A DNA stretch of 20,741 nt from WJMT01 sp964624145 (GCA_964624145.1 CAZUXT010000047.1:1-20741); one strand, 5' to 3'; numbered from the stretch's first letter, positions 8,402-16,090 are shown. Numbers and translations are program-made. Notes: generated by a model from the letters alone, not told the origin.

Positions 8402-9649
8402 ATGAATAAAATAATAATTCCAAAAAAAATCTTGATTCTGTTTTTGGTTCTCATCATCTGTTTTCTGGGAGTCTATTTTATTTTCCTCAAAAAAAGCCCT
8501 GATTCCACTCCTGCAGAAGAATCGACGGACACCATAAAAGAAGGGAGTGAGGAAGTCAGTGATGCTCCGGTTTCAATCAAAACAATGATCGCTCAAAAAG
8601 GTGACCTGAAAATGAAGCTCAAATCACCGGGAGAGGCTTTTACCAGAGAAAAGATCATTTTAAAAGCAGAAGTCTCGGGCAGAATAAAAAACCTCAATAT
8701 TGAAGAGGGCCAGCATGTCAAAAAAGGAGACCTTCTCCTGGAACTTGACAACAGACAGTATCAATTAGACCTGGAAAATGCCAGAGCCTCCTACCTGCAA
8801 AAACTCTCAGAGCTTCTCATGGAACAAAAGTTTTCACAGGATCAAGAAGCCGCACCCGCTCAAAACAAAGCTGAACTGGAAAAGGCAAAAAAAGAATTTG
8901 ACGAAGCGAGCGCTCTCTATGCCAAAGGGCTCATTTCAACGGATGAATTCGAAAAAGCCAGCAAAGAATATGAGATGGTTCTCATCGAATCAGGAGAACT
9001 CAAAGGTGAAATAAGAGAAGCGGCCAAAGGGGTCACTCAGGCCGATGTTCAGGTGAAAAAGGCACAGATGGACATGGAAAAGACAAAAATTTTTGCTCCT
9101 TTCTCAGGTATTATCTGCGACATCCAGGTCGCCTTGGAAGAACATGTATCGAACGCGCAGGAGCTTTTCACTCTTGTCAATATAGACCAGATCCAGGTGC
9201 ATGCCAAAGTCCTGGAAAGCGAGATCGGAAAAATGAAAACAGGCAGGGAAGTCACCCTGAACTTCAGCGCTTATCCGGGAAAGGACTTCAAAGGCACGGT
9301 CAAATCCATAAGCCCTATCATCGACCCGGAAGACAGAACATGCAAAGTGGTCGTCGTCATGCGCAATCCGGATGAAGTCATCAAACCGGGAATGCATGCT
9401 GAAGTCGAGATCATAACCGATATTTACGAGGACAGGCTTCTTATCCCCCAGGAAGCCATACTGCTCAGAGGAGGCCGGAAATTAGCCTTTGTGGTGGAGG
9501 GAGATCTGGCTAAATGGAGGTATCTTGAGCTGGGCCTTGAAAACGAAGACTATGCCGAAGTCCTTGACGGAGTAAAGGAAGGAGAAGAAGTCGCGGTGGA
9601 AGGACACTTCACACTGGCCCATGATGCCAGGATAAGGGTCGTAAAATAG
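8402..9649 (+). CDS. RND efflux periplasmic adaptor (membrane fusion protein, HlyD/AcrA family)
   Basis: Adaptor of 415 residues that should bridge the two permeases to an outer-membrane channel. An N-terminal membrane segment (about 10-29) anchors it; there is no lipobox cysteine, as LIIC lacks a small residue before the Cys. An acidic linker is followed by the first half of a lipoyl-like domain (about 84-118, AEVSGRIKNLNIEEGQHV). A helical hairpin follows (about 119-228, rich in K, E and A), then the second lipoyl half (FAPFSGII), a beta-barrel (about 262-345) and a membrane-proximal domain. AAGGAG (8390-8395) is six bases before the ATG. An earlier ATG at 8397 stops at once, so 8402 is the start. 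The gene lies 25 bases after the permeases and is last in the operon, whereas in many RND operons the adaptor is first. Confidence 0.9.
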   Translation: MNKIIIPKKILILFLVLIICFLGVYFIFLKKSPDSTPAEESTDTIKEGSEEVSDAPVSIKTMIAQKGDLKMKLKSPGEAFTREKIILKAEVSGRIKNLNIEEGQHVKKGDLLLELDNRQYQLDLENARASYLQKLSELLMEQKFSQDQEAAPAQNKAELEKAKKEFDEASALYAKGLISTDEFEKASKEYEMVLIESGELKGEIREAAKGVTQADVQVKKAQMDMEKTKIFAPFSGIICDIQVALEEHVSNAQELFTLVNIDQIQVHAKVLESEIGKMKTGREVTLNFSAYPGKDFKGTVKSISPIIDPEDRTCKVVVVMRNPDEVIKPGMHAEVEIITDIYEDRLLIPQEAILLRGGRKLAFVVEGDLAKWRYLELGLENEDYAEVLDGVKEGEEVAVEGHFTLAHDARIRVVK

Positions 9650-9674
9650 ACAGCAGATGATATACAGGCAAAAT

Positions 9675-9690
9675 TCACCTCTAAAGGTGA
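9675..9690 (+). terminator. small hairpin after the efflux operon
   Basis: TCACCT and AGGTGA form six perfect pairs around CTAA, 25 bases after the adaptor stop. The following TTGTCATTTG is only moderately T-rich, so intrinsic termination would be weak. The next promoter follows at once, which makes an operon end here sensible. Confidence 0.35.
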
Positions 9691-9697
9691 TTGTCAT

Positions 9698-9725
9698 TTG
9701 AATTAAATTATAAATACAATATAAT
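9698..9725 (+). promoter_or_regulatory. putative sigma70-type promoter for the small coiled-coil gene
   Basis: TTGAAT (9698-9703), a 16-base spacer and a consensus TATAAT (9720-9725) precede the gene at 9761. AAGGAG (9749-9754) with good spacing then serves as the ribosome binding site. Together they mark this small gene as separately expressed from the efflux operon. Confidence 0.5.
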
Positions 9726-9760
9726 GAACCGTACTATTAACATGGATCAAGGAGAGAGCC

Positions 9761-10042
9761 ATGGGGCTTACTAAAAAACAAGAAGAGCTTTACAGGCAGA
9801 CAATGGAAGAAGCGAAATCCCAACTGGATACCATAGACGAAGAAATGGAAAAAGAAATTCAAAAAGCAAGAGAACGGCTGGCAAAACTGCAGGAATCCAA
9901 AGAATCCTTCAGGCAATTGTATGAAGGAGCCGCAAGGCTGTTAGGAGTGGAAATCGAAGTTGAAGAAGAATCCGAACAAGACAAACAACCCCCTGAAGTC
10001 AAAGTCAAACAGAATGAAGACAAAGAAGAATCAGACTCTTAG
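9761..10042 (+). CDS. small acidic coiled-coil protein, function unknown
   Basis: Protein of 93 residues with no signal peptide or membrane segment, hence probably cytoplasmic. Residues 5-55 form one uninterrupted charged helix with heptad-like spacing (KKQEELYRQTMEEAKSQLDT and onward). Then comes GAARLLGVEIEVEEE and a disordered acidic tail rich in E, D, K and Q. I do not recognise a family. The clear promoter and strong binding site (AAGGAG) support a real gene. A structural or partner-binding role is the most that can be inferred; the neighbours do not help, since it is promoter-separated from the pump and lies 71 bases before the transporter gene. Confidence 0.7.
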   Translation: MGLTKKQEELYRQTMEEAKSQLDTIDEEMEKEIQKARERLAKLQESKESFRQLYEGAARLLGVEIEVEEESEQDKQPPEVKVKQNEDKEESDS

Positions 10043-10065
10043 CGCCGTTCCTGATTACCTAAGAG

Positions 10066-10083
10066 AGCTGCCCGCTGACAGCT
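10066..10083 (+). terminator. possible intrinsic terminator after the coiled-coil gene
   Basis: AGCTG (10066-10070) pairs with CAGCT (10079-10083) around an eight-base loop, and a pyrimidine-rich tract ending in CCTTTT follows. The stem is short, so this is tentative. If real, it separates the small gene from the transporter. Confidence 0.3.
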
Positions 10084-10113
10084 ATTTCTCTTCCTTTTAA
10101 GTCTGTCATTACT

Positions 10114-11016
10114 ATGGGTCAGCCACAAGATCTCGTTTTCCTCGGCAAGCTGTTATCGCTTGGTTCAGCGCTGATCTGGGCTTTTGCCGTTATCCTCTTC
10201 AGAATAAGCGGCCGCACCGTTCATCCTCTGGGATTGAATCTCGTTAAATCCCTTGTTTCGTGTTCGCTCATTCTCCCCACGCTCTGGCTGCTGCACCAAC
10301 CTGTCGTCCCGTCCCTGCCCCTGGAAAGCTACGGACTGCTTTTATTGAGCGGCATCATTGGTATCGGAATCTCAGACACACTGCTTTTCGAAAGCCTTAA
10401 CAGGCTCGGAGCCAGCCTTTCTGCGATTGTGGACTGCAGCTACAGCCCTTTTGTCATCATACTGGCGGCTCTTTTTCTTTTTGAAAAAATGACTTTGTGG
10501 CAGTTAGCGGGGGTTGCTTTCATTATTTTGGCAGTGGTCATGATTGCGCATAAAAACGGATTGAATCATATCCTGCGGAAAGACTTTATCGTCGGTGTCA
10601 TACTGGGGCTCCTGGCTATGCTTACCATGGCTGTGAGCATTGTTCTGATGAAACCGATTCTTTCGGGTTCCTCTATTTTATGGTCGACTCTTGTAAGGAC
10701 TGTAGGCGGTTTGGCATTCCTTTTTCCGGCCATCCTTGTTCATTCCAGGCGCCGTCAGATATACAGAAGCGTTTTTTCTTCTGAAAACTGGAAGCCCATG
10801 CTTTCAGGCTCTTTTCTGGGAGGGTATGCGGCTCTTATTGCCTGGATGGCAGGGATGAAATACGCCTCGGTCTCAGAAGCATCCGTACTGAATCAGATGA
10901 ACTCTGTTTTTATTTTCGTTCTGGGAGTGATTATTCTCAAAGAACCAGCGACCCAGAAAAAAATCTTTGCCCTGGGCATTGCCCTTTGCGGTGTCGTACT
11001 GGTCTTACTTGGTTGA
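10114..11016 (+). CDS. EamA/DMT superfamily transporter
   Basis: Inner-membrane protein of 300 residues with ten hydrophobic segments in two similar halves of five, the layout of drug/metabolite transporters with two EamA domains. Each half ends in the family's typical sequence: LFEKMTLWQLAGVAFIILAV in the first, LKEPATQKKIFALGIALCGV in the second. DMT carriers export or import small metabolites such as amino acids or nucleotide precursors; the substrate cannot be read from sequence. No clear ribosome binding site precedes the ATG, yet no better in-frame start exists because TM1 begins about 12 residues in. The 3' end overlaps the convergent gene by 12 bases. Confidence 0.88.
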   Translation: MGQPQDLVFLGKLLSLGSALIWAFAVILFRISGRTVHPLGLNLVKSLVSCSLILPTLWLLHQPVVPSLPLESYGLLLLSGIIGIGISDTLLFESLNRLGASLSAIVDCSYSPFVIILAALFLFEKMTLWQLAGVAFIILAVVMIAHKNGLNHILRKDFIVGVILGLLAMLTMAVSIVLMKPILSGSSILWSTLVRTVGGLAFLFPAILVHSRRRQIYRSVFSSENWKPMLSGSFLGGYAALIAWMAGMKYASVSEASVLNQMNSVFIFVLGVIILKEPATQKKIFALGIALCGVVLVLLG

Positions 11017-11871
11017 TTCCTCCTTAGCCAGATTGACATCCACCCAGATAGTGTATTCCGGAGGAGTGCTCCCTCTCATAGAACGGGCAAAGCTGCTTAC
11101 TTGATCAGACCGGCCCATTCCGCTGCTCACACCTCTTTCATCAGTCAGGTCACCGGTGGCACCCTGGTCTCTGGCTCTGGAAGCCATGGCAGCGGCCAAT
11201 TTCGCTCTCTGCTCCTTCATCTCTTCAGTGATTCCGCCCCATTCAAATCCGGCCTTAACGGTCTCACCCGGTACGGTTCCCACTCCGGGAGCCATGTCAT
11301 AAAGCCTTTCCAGCGGAATGGCAAACTCATAAACGATCCTGTCTTCAAAGATCTGAGTCTCAAACGCCGCCGGCCTTACTTCGACCTCTTCCTTTAATTC
11401 AGACGCTGCATCCTTGTTCGTGACCTTGATATCCGGAATATCATAGGTCTGTTTGACGAGTATATCGTTCTTTTGTTCCTCTGACAACGGTCCCTGCTGC
11501 GTTTCCAGAAGCTTGATATACTGCTCTGCGGTCATCTTCATGTTCCAAAATCTTATGCCGTACCTTTTTTTCTTTTTTCCATCCGTGCTCAGCCAGACTA
11601 TGATGCCTGACTCTTTAACAGAAGTTAAATACTGCGGATTCTTGAATACAAAAAGAGCCAGCATATAATTCTTGTTGTTCTTAAATGCATAATCCACACC
11701 GAATTTTTTATAAGTCTGGAGCATTTCCGGCGCCCAATCCTCATCAGATCCGTCCATCATGATCTTCTCATTGATCCATCGGCTCTGAAACATATCGTCT
11801 TTGGCAAAAGCACTTACGGAAATCGAAAAAACCATAAGAAAAAGACACGCTGTTTTTATGCTTTTTTTCAT
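11005..11871 (-). CDS. secreted protein with CBM9-like/DOMON-like domain
   Basis: Exported protein of 288 residues from the start chosen here. Residues 1-23 are a signal peptide (MKKSIKTACLFLMVFSISVS, cleavage probably after AFA). WINEKIMMDGSDEDW follows, the opening typical of family-9 carbohydrate-binding-like domains, and then strands such as IIVWLSTDGKKKKRYGIRF. The C-terminal third (about 210-275) is low in complexity, rich in A, R, G, S and M, and looks disordered before a last strand, YTIWVDVNLA. The start is ATG 11871: AAGGAGG sits five bases upstream of it, while an earlier in-frame ATG at 11889 would put the signal peptide behind six extra residues. Binding of sugars is not shown; such domains also serve as general beta-sandwich modules. 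Convergent with the DMT gene and divergent from the next operon. Confidence 0.72.
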   Translation of the reverse strand: MKKSIKTACLFLMVFSISVSAFAKDDMFQSRWINEKIMMDGSDEDWAPEMLQTYKKFGVDYAFKNNKNYMLALFVFKNPQYLTSVKESGIIVWLSTDGKKKKRYGIRFWNMKMTAEQYIKLLETQQGPLSEEQKNDILVKQTYDIPDIKVTNKDAASELKEEVEVRPAAFETQIFEDRIVYEFAIPLERLYDMAPGVGTVPGETVKAGFEWGGITEEMKEQRAKLAAAMASRARDQGATGDLTDERGVSSGMGRSDQVSSFARSMRGSTPPEYTIWVDVNLAKEESTK

Positions 11872-11876
11872 TAAAA

Positions 11877-11883
11877 CCTCCTT
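11877..11883 (-). promoter_or_regulatory. strong ribosome binding site that fixes the start of the secreted protein
   Basis: Read on the minus strand, AAGGAGG is followed by TTTTA and then ATG at 11871. It lies inside the six codons of the longer frame, so the shorter start is preferred. The surrounding AATAAGGAGGTTTTAAT recurs exactly before the S9 peptidase (12894-12910). Confidence 0.75.
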
Positions 11884-11897
11884 ATTCACTCCATCAA

Positions 11898-11927
11898 ATT
11901 ATAATCTACGTATATATTTTAAAACAA
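11898..11927 (-). promoter_or_regulatory. putative promoter for the secreted CBM9-like gene
   Basis: On the minus strand, TTGTTT (11922-11927), an 18-base spacer and a consensus TATAAT (11898-11903) point at the gene starting at 11871. It is arranged back to back with the promoter at 11953-11980. Confidence 0.45.
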
Positions 11928-11952
11928 TGTCACATATTTTTCAAAACCATTA

Positions 11953-11980
11953 TTGTTCCTTTTGAAAATATTTGTATAAT
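11953..11980 (+). promoter_or_regulatory. putative promoter for the membrane protein/S9 peptidase operon
   Basis: TTGTTC (11953-11958), a 16-base spacer and TATAAT (11975-11980) precede the ATG at 12010 by about 30 bases. With a transcript start near 11987 the leader would be only about 20 bases and has no Shine-Dalgarno, so initiation may be close to leaderless. Confidence 0.45.
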
Positions 11981-12009
11981 AACATGTATTATCCACACAT
12001 TTTAAAACA

Positions 12010-12891
12010 ATGAAAAAGATTCTTTTATGGATTCTGGCTTTTGTCATAACAGCTTTTGTACTGGTGTTTCAAAGACTTACAGGCCCCACCTATCCCCTTG
12101 AGGGGAAAACCCTTGTCGGAAACTCGGATGTATCCTACAGGCTTGAACGAAGCCATGTGAACACCGAGGACTATGAATTAAAAATCAGCGTCCCGGATAC
12201 AAATATTAAGGGCTTTCTTTTATACAGAATATTCAGGTCTCGAAATGAATGGACCAAACAGGAACTTATCCGGCAGGGAGATTTTCTCAAAGGACAGATC
12301 CCAAAGCAGCCGGCCGCAGGCAAACTGGAGTACAAGGTCATCCTCAAGGACCTGTATAAAGAAACATCTTTATCAGGCGATACTCCTGTTGTCATTCGCT
12401 TTAAAGGAAAAGTCCCGACGCTTGTTGTTGTTATCCATGTTGTGACCATATTTGCGGCCTTTCTTTTCTCGATCCGCGCCGGGCTTGAGGCGCTTATCAC
12501 GGGGTCAGATCCAAGAAAATTGGGCTTATGGGCCACGTCGTTCCTTTTTGCGGGAGGGATGATATTCGGCCCTGTCATGCAAAAATTTTCCTTCGGCTCA
12601 TTCTGGACCGGTTTTCCATTTGGCAAAGACCTTACAGACACAAAAACACTTATAGCTCTTGTCTTCTGGATCTTAGCGCTCTGGGTGTCCAGGAAAAAAA
12701 GCCGGAAAACATCCCGCAGGTGGATACTGGCTGCCTCCTGCGTCATGCTGGTTGTTTTTCTCATCCCTCACAGCCTTCTGGGCTCAGAATTCGATTACTC
12801 TCAATTAGAGGGTGAGAAACAAAGTATAAAAACCAATCTGGATGATGAACAAGCCGAGCATCGCTCATTTTTTATGAATAGTTTAGTTTAA
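12010..12891 (+). CDS. polytopic membrane protein of unknown function, partner of the S9 peptidase gene
   Basis: Protein of 293 residues. TM1 (about 4-22) acts as signal anchor. Then follows an extracytoplasmic region of about 110 residues rich in beta strands that resembles a fibronectin-like sandwich (LEGKTLVGNSDVSYRLE through PVVIRFKGKVP). Four more membrane helices follow (about 137-157, 170-190, 213-230 and 240-258) with FGPVMQKFSFGSFWTGFPFG between the third and fourth, and a polar tail ends it. I recall similar unnamed proteins in Bacteroidota and related groups but no function. No Shine-Dalgarno precedes the ATG. It is followed after only 19 bases by the peptidase gene, so the two are probably co-transcribed, and a role in envelope or peptide handling is possible. 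Confidence 0.78.
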   Translation: MKKILLWILAFVITAFVLVFQRLTGPTYPLEGKTLVGNSDVSYRLERSHVNTEDYELKISVPDTNIKGFLLYRIFRSRNEWTKQELIRQGDFLKGQIPKQPAAGKLEYKVILKDLYKETSLSGDTPVVIRFKGKVPTLVVVIHVVTIFAAFLFSIRAGLEALITGSDPRKLGLWATSFLFAGGMIFGPVMQKFSFGSFWTGFPFGKDLTDTKTLIALVFWILALWVSRKKSRKTSRRWILAASCVMLVVFLIPHSLLGSEFDYSQLEGEKQSIKTNLDDEQAEHRSFFMNSLV

Positions 12892-12910
12892 ATAATAAGG
12901 AGGTTTTAAT

Positions 12911-15832
12911 ATGAAGAAATTTTCACACGTTTTAGTTCTGCTGTTATGTCTTGTCCTTTCTTCGATTTCCATCACGCAGCATCCCGCCTACTCGAAAGAG
13001 AATGATCTGAAACCTATTGAAGATATTGCAGACATAATAGAATGGAAAAGCATCCGGAGCTCTGCTGTCTCTCCGGACGGCACTTGGTTTGCCTACTATC
13101 TTGTGCCGCAGGAAGGAGATGGGAAACTCATGGTAACAAACACGAAAGAGGAAAAAGAATTCAGCTTTCCCATCGGAGAACCCGCCGGATACCCGTCTTC
13201 AAGAGACATCCGATTTTCCGAAGACTCCGGCTGGCTTGCCTTTACCGTATACCCAAAAAGAGAAGAGGCAAAAAAACTCAAAAAACAAAAGAAACAGGTC
13301 TACAACAAAACCGCCCTTTTAAACCTTGAGTCCGGAGAGAAAAAGGAATTTGAAAAAATCAGAAATTTCTCTTTTTCCGGAGAAAATCCTTCCTGGATCG
13401 CATTCCATAAATACGCTTCAGAGGAACAGTCCAAAAACAAGGACTCATGGAAAGGAACAGACCTTCTTCTTTATGACCTGAAAACATCCGATCAACTAAA
13501 TATCGGGAATGTCTCGGAATTCTCTTTTGATAAAAAAGGAAGATGGCTCGCCACCACCATAGATGCGGAAGGAAAAACAGGAAACGGAGTCCAGCTGCGC
13601 AGCTCAAAAACCGGGGTCATCCTTCCTCTGGAAAGCGATGAGGCCGAATACGTGAAGCTCACTTGGACAGAAGAAGGAGACGGACTGGCTGTTCTCAAAG
13701 GGAAAAAAGATGAAAAATATGAAGATGACCTCTACAGTGTGCTGGGCTTCAAGGGATTTGATTCCCAAAAACCCGTAAAAACCATCTATGATCCGCATGA
13801 AGATGAAAACTTCCCGGACGGCATGACCATAAGCCCCAACAGAAATCCCTTATGGACCGAAGACCTCTCCGGCCTGCTTTTCGGAATCCATGAAGTCAAA
13901 AAAAAGGAAGAGAAAGAAGATAAAGAAGAAAAAGGGGAAAAGAAGGAAGGAGAAGAAAAAAAAGATGAAAAACCCGCTCCTAAAAAACCTGATGCTGAGA
14001 TCGACAAAGAGGACCTTCCGGACCTCGTTATCTGGCACTGGCAGGATAACCGGCTCCAGTCCATGCAGCAGGTTCAGGAGCGCAGGGATAAAAATTTCAG
14101 CTTCCTGTCATTCTACGATGCAGACAGCAAAAAGTTCATCCGGCTTGCTGATGAACAAGTCAGAGAGGTCTCGGCAGCTCCCAAACACAATTGGGCCGTA
14201 GGAGTTGACAGGCAAAAATATGAGCTGGACTCAAATCTTTACGGAAGAAGATACCAGGATATCTATGTCATCAATGTAAAGACCGGAAAAAGAGAGCTGG
14301 CTCTTGAAAAATGCAGATGGTACTTCTTCCCTTCTCCGGACGGAACCCATTTTCTCTATTACAAGGACGGTGACTTTTACACATATGAAATGCCTTCCGG
14401 CAAAAAGTACAACATCACAAAAGATGTTCCCACTTCCTTCATAAATACGGAAGATGACCACAATGTGGTTGATCCTCCCACATACCCCATAGGCTGGGAG
14501 AAACAAGGCAAATCCGTGCTTTTGCATGACAACTGGGATGTCTGGAATATTCCCGTACACGGAGGAGAAGGCATCAATCTAACCAAAACTGGGAAAACCG
14601 AGCAGATCCGATTCCCCTGGCGCATCCGCCTGGATCCGGAGGAAAAAGGCATTGACCTTGAAAAACCGCTTTATTTCTCTGCTTACGGCGAATGGACCAA
14701 AAAAGGAGGCATCGCGGTTGTGGAAAAAGACGATCCCGGAGCTCAAATGCTTCTCTGGGACGATGCTGCCTTCTCGATCAGCAAAGCAAAGAATGCGGAT
14801 GTGTATTTTTATACCAGACAGACCTATAAGGATTATCCTGACTATTATGTCACAGACCACACCCTCAAGGACGGCCAAAGAATAACAAACGCCAATCCGC
14901 AGCAGGATGAGTTTCTCTGGTCTTCAGGCTCGATGCTCGTGGATTACACAAGCACAAACGGAGACAGACTCCAGGCAGCGCTCTTTTTGCCCGCAAATTA
15001 CAAGAAAGGAAAAAGCTATCCCACTGTTGTCTACATTTATGAAAAACTCTCACAACGCATGAACTACTACTTCTCTCCCTCAGCAAGGGGCTTTAATAAA
15101 TCCGTGTACACAAGCCGAGGATACGCTGTTCTGATGCCTGATATCGTCTATGAGATCAACGATCCCGGGATATCGGCTGTCAACTGTGTCATTCCCGCGA
15201 TCAAAGCCGCTACTGATACCGGAGTCGTAGATAGTGAGAGAGTGGGCATACACGGCCATTCCTGGGGAGGATACCAGACAGCTTTCCTCATCACCCAGAC
15301 CGACCTTTTTGCAGCCGCTATCGCAGGCGCCCCTCTCACGAACATGATCAGCATGTACAGCTCCATTTACTGGAATTCAGGTTCAGCCAATCAGCCCATT
15401 TTTGAATCAAGCCAGGGCCGTTTCGAAGGGAATTATCTGGAAAATCTTGATGCTTATGCCAGGAATTCCCCGGTCTATCACGCAAAAAACGTAAACACAC
15501 CTCTCATTATTCTCCATAATGACAAGGACGGAGCTGTGGACTGGAATCAGGGAATCGAGTATTTCAACACGCTGCGCCAGCTTAAAAAACCGGTGGTCAT
15601 GCTCGAATATGTTGGAGAAAATCACGGGCTCAGAAAGCCTGCCAATCTCAAAGACTACACCATAAGGATGCGTGAGTTCTTTGACCATCATCTTCTCGGA
15701 AAACCAGCGCCGGCCTGGCTGAAACAAGGGATCTCCCACCTTGACCATGAAGAGCACATAAAGAAGCGGACTGAAAAAATCATGGAGAGCATAAAAAAGA
15801 AGAAAAAGGAAGAGGAAAAGAAAACCCCATAA
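12911..15832 (+). CDS. secreted S9 family (prolyl oligopeptidase-like) serine peptidase
   Basis: Large exopeptidase/oligopeptidase of 973 residues. A signal peptide covers about 1-28. A WD40/PD40-type beta-propeller region (about 30-680) precedes an alpha/beta-hydrolase domain (about 690-920). The catalytic triad is visible: S784 in GHSWGG, D873 in LHNDKDGAVDW and H905 in ENHG. The family cleaves peptides, often near proline. Two regions are unusual: a lysine/glutamate-rich insert at about 330-361 within the propeller, and a basic-acidic tail after HLDHEEHIKKR. They explain why it exceeds the usual 650-750 residues. AAGGAGG lies seven bases before the ATG. With the upstream membrane protein it forms an operon. 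Peptide scavenging is likely, though the precise specificity cannot be told. Confidence 0.93.
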   Translation: MKKFSHVLVLLLCLVLSSISITQHPAYSKENDLKPIEDIADIIEWKSIRSSAVSPDGTWFAYYLVPQEGDGKLMVTNTKEEKEFSFPIGEPAGYPSSRDIRFSEDSGWLAFTVYPKREEAKKLKKQKKQVYNKTALLNLESGEKKEFEKIRNFSFSGENPSWIAFHKYASEEQSKNKDSWKGTDLLLYDLKTSDQLNIGNVSEFSFDKKGRWLATTIDAEGKTGNGVQLRSSKTGVILPLESDEAEYVKLTWTEEGDGLAVLKGKKDEKYEDDLYSVLGFKGFDSQKPVKTIYDPHEDENFPDGMTISPNRNPLWTEDLSGLLFGIHEVKKKEEKEDKEEKGEKKEGEEKKDEKPAPKKPDAEIDKEDLPDLVIWHWQDNRLQSMQQVQERRDKNFSFLSFYDADSKKFIRLADEQVREVSAAPKHNWAVGVDRQKYELDSNLYGRRYQDIYVINVKTGKRELALEKCRWYFFPSPDGTHFLYYKDGDFYTYEMPSGKKYNITKDVPTSFINTEDDHNVVDPPTYPIGWEKQGKSVLLHDNWDVWNIPVHGGEGINLTKTGKTEQIRFPWRIRLDPEEKGIDLEKPLYFSAYGEWTKKGGIAVVEKDDPGAQMLLWDDAAFSISKAKNADVYFYTRQTYKDYPDYYVTDHTLKDGQRITNANPQQDEFLWSSGSMLVDYTSTNGDRLQAALFLPANYKKGKSYPTVVYIYEKLSQRMNYYFSPSARGFNKSVYTSRGYAVLMPDIVYEINDPGISAVNCVIPAIKAATDTGVVDSERVGIHGHSWGGYQTAFLITQTDLFAAAIAGAPLTNMISMYSSIYWNSGSANQPIFESSQGRFEGNYLENLDAYARNSPVYHAKNVNTPLIILHNDKDGAVDWNQGIEYFNTLRQLKKPVVMLEYVGENHGLRKPANLKDYTIRMREFFDHHLLGKPAPAWLKQGISHLDHEEHIKKRTEKIMESIKKKKKEEEKKTP

Positions 15833-15841
15833 TAGAAAAAG

Positions 15842-15908
15842 GCTGGCTGTAGAGGCGCCAAGGTTTAGAAAAGGAAGCGGGGCTAAGGAGGATTCCTCTC
15901 CAGCCAGC
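15842..15908. terminator. extended hairpin after the S9 peptidase
   Basis: GCTGGCTG (15842-15849) pairs perfectly with CAGCCAGC (15901-15908). After one mismatch, AGAGG (15851-15855) pairs with CCTCT (15895-15899), giving 13 pairs around a 39-base loop that contains AAGGAGG. No U-tract follows directly (TACTTTATATATTATAG). It may be a transcript-end stabiliser, a two-way terminator or the relic of a small element. Confidence 0.35.
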
Positions 15909-15965
15909 TACTTTATATATTATAGTATAGAAGAGTTAATAAAGAAAAGTCAAAATTAAAAAAAA

Positions 15966-15999
15966 GAGAGCCCGGGGGAGGGATTCGAACCTCCGACCT
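15966..15999 (-). tRNA. tRNA 3'-end remnant (T-arm and acceptor only)
   Basis: On the minus strand this reads as a variable-loop end (AGGTCGG), a T-loop TTCGAAT with flanking stem bases and an acceptor-like CCCGGGCTC. The anticodon and D arms are absent; unrelated sequence begins at 16000. The T-stem has a mismatch and the acceptor appears one base longer than in the tRNA-Thr piece at 17285, so it is decayed or comes from another tRNA. Its 15981-15999 part, GGATTCGAACCTCCGACCT, is identical to 17297-17315. It is best read as an integration scar, not a working tRNA. Confidence 0.55.
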
Positions 16000-16031
16000 T
16001 TTTCTGGCTGAACCTTTTAAACAAAGAATGC

Positions 16032-16060
16032 TTGACAAGACCCTATTTTTCTGATATTTT
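16032..16060 (+). promoter_or_regulatory. strong sigma70-type promoter for the AAA ATPase
   Basis: A consensus TTGACA (16032-16037), an ideal 17-base spacer and TATTTT (16055-16060) lie 31 bases before the ATPase start. This is the best promoter match in the window. Confidence 0.65.
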
Positions 16061-16075
16061 GGAATTATTAATTCC
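16061..16075. promoter_or_regulatory. perfect palindrome, likely operator
   Basis: GGAATTA-T-TAATTCC is a perfect inverted repeat with seven-base arms. It begins immediately after the -10 box, so it covers the expected transcription start. A dimeric DNA-binding protein here would block transcription; autoregulation by the ATPase product is possible but unproven. Confidence 0.5.
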
Positions 16076-16090
16076 ATAAATAGAGATAAA

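Noticed and set aside
12171..12764. 197-codon minus-strand open frame
   Set aside because: It lies fully antisense to the membrane protein gene, whose helices and operon position are coherent; the antisense product shows no domain.
13890..14201. 103-codon lysine-rich plus-strand frame
   Set aside because: It is a frame-shifted reading of the purine-rich K/E insert of the S9 peptidase.
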